Origin: Climacium dendroides
Lineage: Eukaryota; Streptophyta; Bryopsida; Hypnales; Climaciaceae
Assembly (NCBI GenBank): GCA_950106755.1
Contig: OX467091.1
Coordinates: forward strand, 7,829,538 to 7,893,537
Direction: 5' to 3'
DNA length: 64,000 nt
How positions within the stretch are numbered: the stretch's first letter is position 1; each line of letters begins with the position of its first letter. The translations under genes and the position numbers were made by a program. Of the stretch, positions 61,670 to 64,000 are shown one piece after another. Below the pieces are notes generated by a model that saw only the letters and a program-made list of their open reading frames with translations, had not been told where the DNA came from and searched no databases.

Positions 61670-61912
61670 TCATGAATTATGCTTTATTTTTCAACCGAGC
61701 TAGGTTTGTAAAATGTCTTACATCTTACATTCGTGAAGATTGTCACTTGAAATAAATGAAGACTTTCACTTAAGATAAACCGAGGTTTACTTTTTATTTA
61801 TTTTTATTATTTTCTTGGAACCATAAATCCAAGTGATATAATTACGAGTCTTACTAGTTACACTATTAGTTTGAAAGATGAAGTAGAATTATCTTCCTTT
61901 CCTAAAATTGTG
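61670..61912 (+). repeat. Direct repeat, unoccupied copy (TTAA empty site)
   Basis: This roughly 240-bp unit is repeated at 61920-63070, where it is split by a 922-bp element. Matching parts are AAAATGTCTTA(C/T)AT and GTCACTTGAAATAA on the left of the insertion, and CTTTTT.TTTATTTTTATT, TTGGAACCAT, ATCCAAGTGAT and ACTAGTTACACTATTAGTTTG on the right. The single TTAA of the empty site is at 61770-61773. Confidence 0.75.
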
Positions 61913-62018
61913 CATTAATTTAACATGAATTATATATCGATTCATCAGCCTAGCTAGATTTGCAAAATGTCTTATATAAGTGAAGACAGTCACTTGAAAT
62001 AAGTAAAAGATTTTCATT

Positions 62019-62940
62019 TAATCCCTCACTATGTTTTCACCAAAAATGCTCCCAAACTGCCATTTCTATTACAAGTACCAAATTTTTGAAAAAAAACCTT
62101 TTTTTGACACATGTAATTGTAGGATCTTGTAGTATGCTAACTTGAGAACACGTGGTAAAAATTTCAGAAATTTCCACCAGATGGATTGCAAGATATAAGC
62201 ATTCAAATTCACTAAAATCATTTTTTTAGCCTTGCAAAAAACAGGGCAGTTGCACTTCACAAGCTCACTTTCCTATGAAAAAATGTCCAAAATGGTGGTT
62301 ACTCTTTGGATTCTTTTTCCTAGACAAGTTGGTCACATGCTTGAAAAATTTCAGATCGTTTGAAGTTGTACAACATATAGAAAAAAATTGTAAGTAGACA
62401 ATAGGAGAGAATGATTCAAAATATGAAATTGTTAAGGATTTAATTATGGAATTGAAAAATGCCAATCCCAATTGTTGAAAGGTTGTTATAAACAATCTAC
62501 ATTTTATGATTTTATTTTTTTCAAAAAATATTAAAAAATTGAGTAAGATAAAAGACTTCAAAGTTTATTTTAGAGTAGAGAATCCATGACTACTTGCAAA
62601 CAAAAAGTGCTCATAACTTTCATCTCATTGATCAAAATGGAATGATTCAAAGCTTTCCACGTATATATAACTTTAAAAAACCAATTTCAAATTTTTGTTT
62701 TCAGAAAAAGCAATATTTTTTATCTGCCCGCACTGCATGGCTAGTGAAAAAAGTAACATATTTGGTTATAACTTTTGACTCGTGTTTCCAAATGTCATGA
62801 AATTTGGTGCGTATGAAAAATATTCCTCTTCACTACCTTTTATTAAAATTTTAGCCTAAAATATGAAAATTTCTAGTTACATGTACTTGCCCAAAATTTC
62901 TATATAGCCAAAAAACACATGTTGATCCTTTAGGGATTAA
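62019..62940. mobile_element. TTAA-flanked TIR element with related empty site, 922 bp with target bases
   Basis: The left end is TTAATCCCTCACTATG and the right end TCCTTTAGGGATTAA, so TTAA stands on both sides and TCCCT pairs inverted. Against the unoccupied copy at 61670-61912, the sequence left of the first TTAA and right of the second TTAA is continuous. The insertion therefore duplicated TTAA. The interior has only short frames and no transposase. Confidence 0.75.
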
Positions 62941-63734
62941 AAATGTTTACTAATACTTTTTCTTTATTTTTATTTTTGTTTGGAACCATCGATCCAAGTG
63001 ATGTACAAGTCGTACTAGTTACACTATTAGTTTGAAAGATGAACTACAATTTTCCTTTTCTAAAAATGATTCACTAGAAGAAAACCACCCTTCTAGTTGA
63101 AGTGAAGTATTTTGGATTGCCTTCATAAAATTTGTTGTCTTGCAAAAGTGATACACTCAATTTTCACTCTTCACAAGCATCTTTAGATTTTCACATCATT
63201 ATTCAATATTACTTCTAGGATGCATTGCAAATTCATTATTCAAATTCTAAAGGAGAGGTGAGTGTTTGATTGGCTATTGGCAATTTTTGCTTTCTTTGCT
63301 TGTTAACAATGAAGGAAGGAAGCTAGAATCAAGGTCCTCTCATTTGATGTTCAAGTCAAACTAATATGAGGATTTGTGAGGTTTAGGCATATCTAGGTTG
63401 AGGATCCCAGTCATGGCAGTCTTTGGGGAACTTTGCCCAAGGATCTCTTGCACCTTGTGTTTGCTCATCTTCATGTAGCTGGAATCGGTCAACTTTGAGT
63501 TCTTTCTAAAGAACGGAAGATGAACGTTGATTGCAAAGACTCCGAGTTCAACTGCATCATTGATACAACAGCTCATCTCAATATGTTTGCTCCTCTCGTT
63601 GCTCTTCTACCTTGGAAATTTTTTTCAAGTGAGTTGGTGATGTACAAATAGATAAATGGGAGTGGTTTGATAATGAGTTTGGGTTTTGCTTTGTAATGAA
63701 TCCTTTAACAAAATAGAAGAAGAAACTCCCTCCT
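62941..63734. other. Right half of the split repeat, then mixed intergenic DNA
   Basis: 62941-63070 is the right half of the direct repeat. From about 63240 GC content rises slightly. Minus-strand frames at 63361-63576 and 63578-63832 show no known family. Confidence 0.35.
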
Positions 63735-63925
63735 TTGTTGTGTATAGGGGCTAGTGTAACAATAGTAAGGATGGTGAAACCCACTATAGAGAGGAAAACC
63801 AAGGAATATAAATTTTTTGTTCTAGGCTCCATTGCAAATGGTGGTGGAGGTTTCTTTATCCAAGTCTATGATTCCCACACCAAAAAAAGGATGGTCATGA
63901 AATCAACATATGGTCACATCATTAG
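63735..63925 (+). CDS. Possible exon of a kinase-like gene running off the window
   Basis: The frame reads KEYKFFVLGSIANGGGGFF then IQVYDSHTKKRMVMK, which resembles a protein-kinase glycine loop followed by the V-x-M-K lysine segment. The match is loose. The exon could end at ATTAG|GTAATT (63925/63926); a possible acceptor TTTTCCTAG ends at 63974 and restores the frame (LYVYNFAN), but a 49-base intron would be very short. It could equally be a pseudogene fragment. The window ends at 64000. Confidence 0.25.
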
Positions 63926-64000
63926 GTAATTGGGATTCATTTTCTTCAAGGTTTAACTTTCTATTTTTTCCTAGGCTCTATGTGTACAACTTTGCAAATG

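Overview
This is nuclear DNA of a land plant. The evidence is spliced genes with GT-AG introns and homologues of plant-typical proteins: COP1, a SUVH-type histone methyltransferase with an SRA domain, and a BURP-domain protein. Genes are GC-moderate and widely spaced in very AT-rich, repeat-filled DNA. The style would fit a seedless plant such as a moss, but I cannot fix the species.

Layout. 1-1122 (+): last three exons of a Fes1/HspBP1-type Hsp70 nucleotide-exchange factor. 5452-8261 (+): a four-exon gene for an acidic, Ser-rich, probably nuclear protein with several SUMO-interaction-like motifs and a conserved-looking C-terminal domain. 10304-16111 (-): a complete 13-exon COP1 E3 ubiquitin ligase gene, 685 aa. 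21691-24920 (+): a broken hAT-type transposase gene invaded by a minisatellite. 25-42 kb: a gene desert made of a large diverged direct duplication (about 28.0-32.1 and 32.7-40.1 kb), a 100-bp satellite with two insertions, and several small transposons. 42067-43872 (-): an intronless SUVH gene, 601 aa. 45-54 kb: more small inverted-repeat transposons. 55346-57844 (-): a four-exon BURP gene, 375 aa. 58.6-64 kb: more small transposons, then a possible kinase-like exon at the right edge.

The protein genes do not form an operon-like unit. COP1 (protein turnover), the SUMO-motif protein, SUVH (H3K9 methylation) and Fes1 (chaperone cycle) are ordinary nuclear or cytosolic functions that happen to lie near one another. 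The most interesting content is the non-coding mobile DNA. First, a family of elements with TTAA at both ends and CCC(T/C)-type inverted termini looks piggyBac-like; one copy is supported by a related empty site inside the same window. Second, a family of 140-190 bp fold-back elements starts with CACTA-like termini, and four of five members have a perfect 3-bp target duplication. Third, a 406-421 bp element with TAAGGTTGAGGCACCAAT termini is present twice in opposite orientation.

All coordinates and splice sites were read by eye. Exon joins of COP1, BURP and Fes1 are supported by conserved protein sequence across every junction. Other splice sites are less secure.
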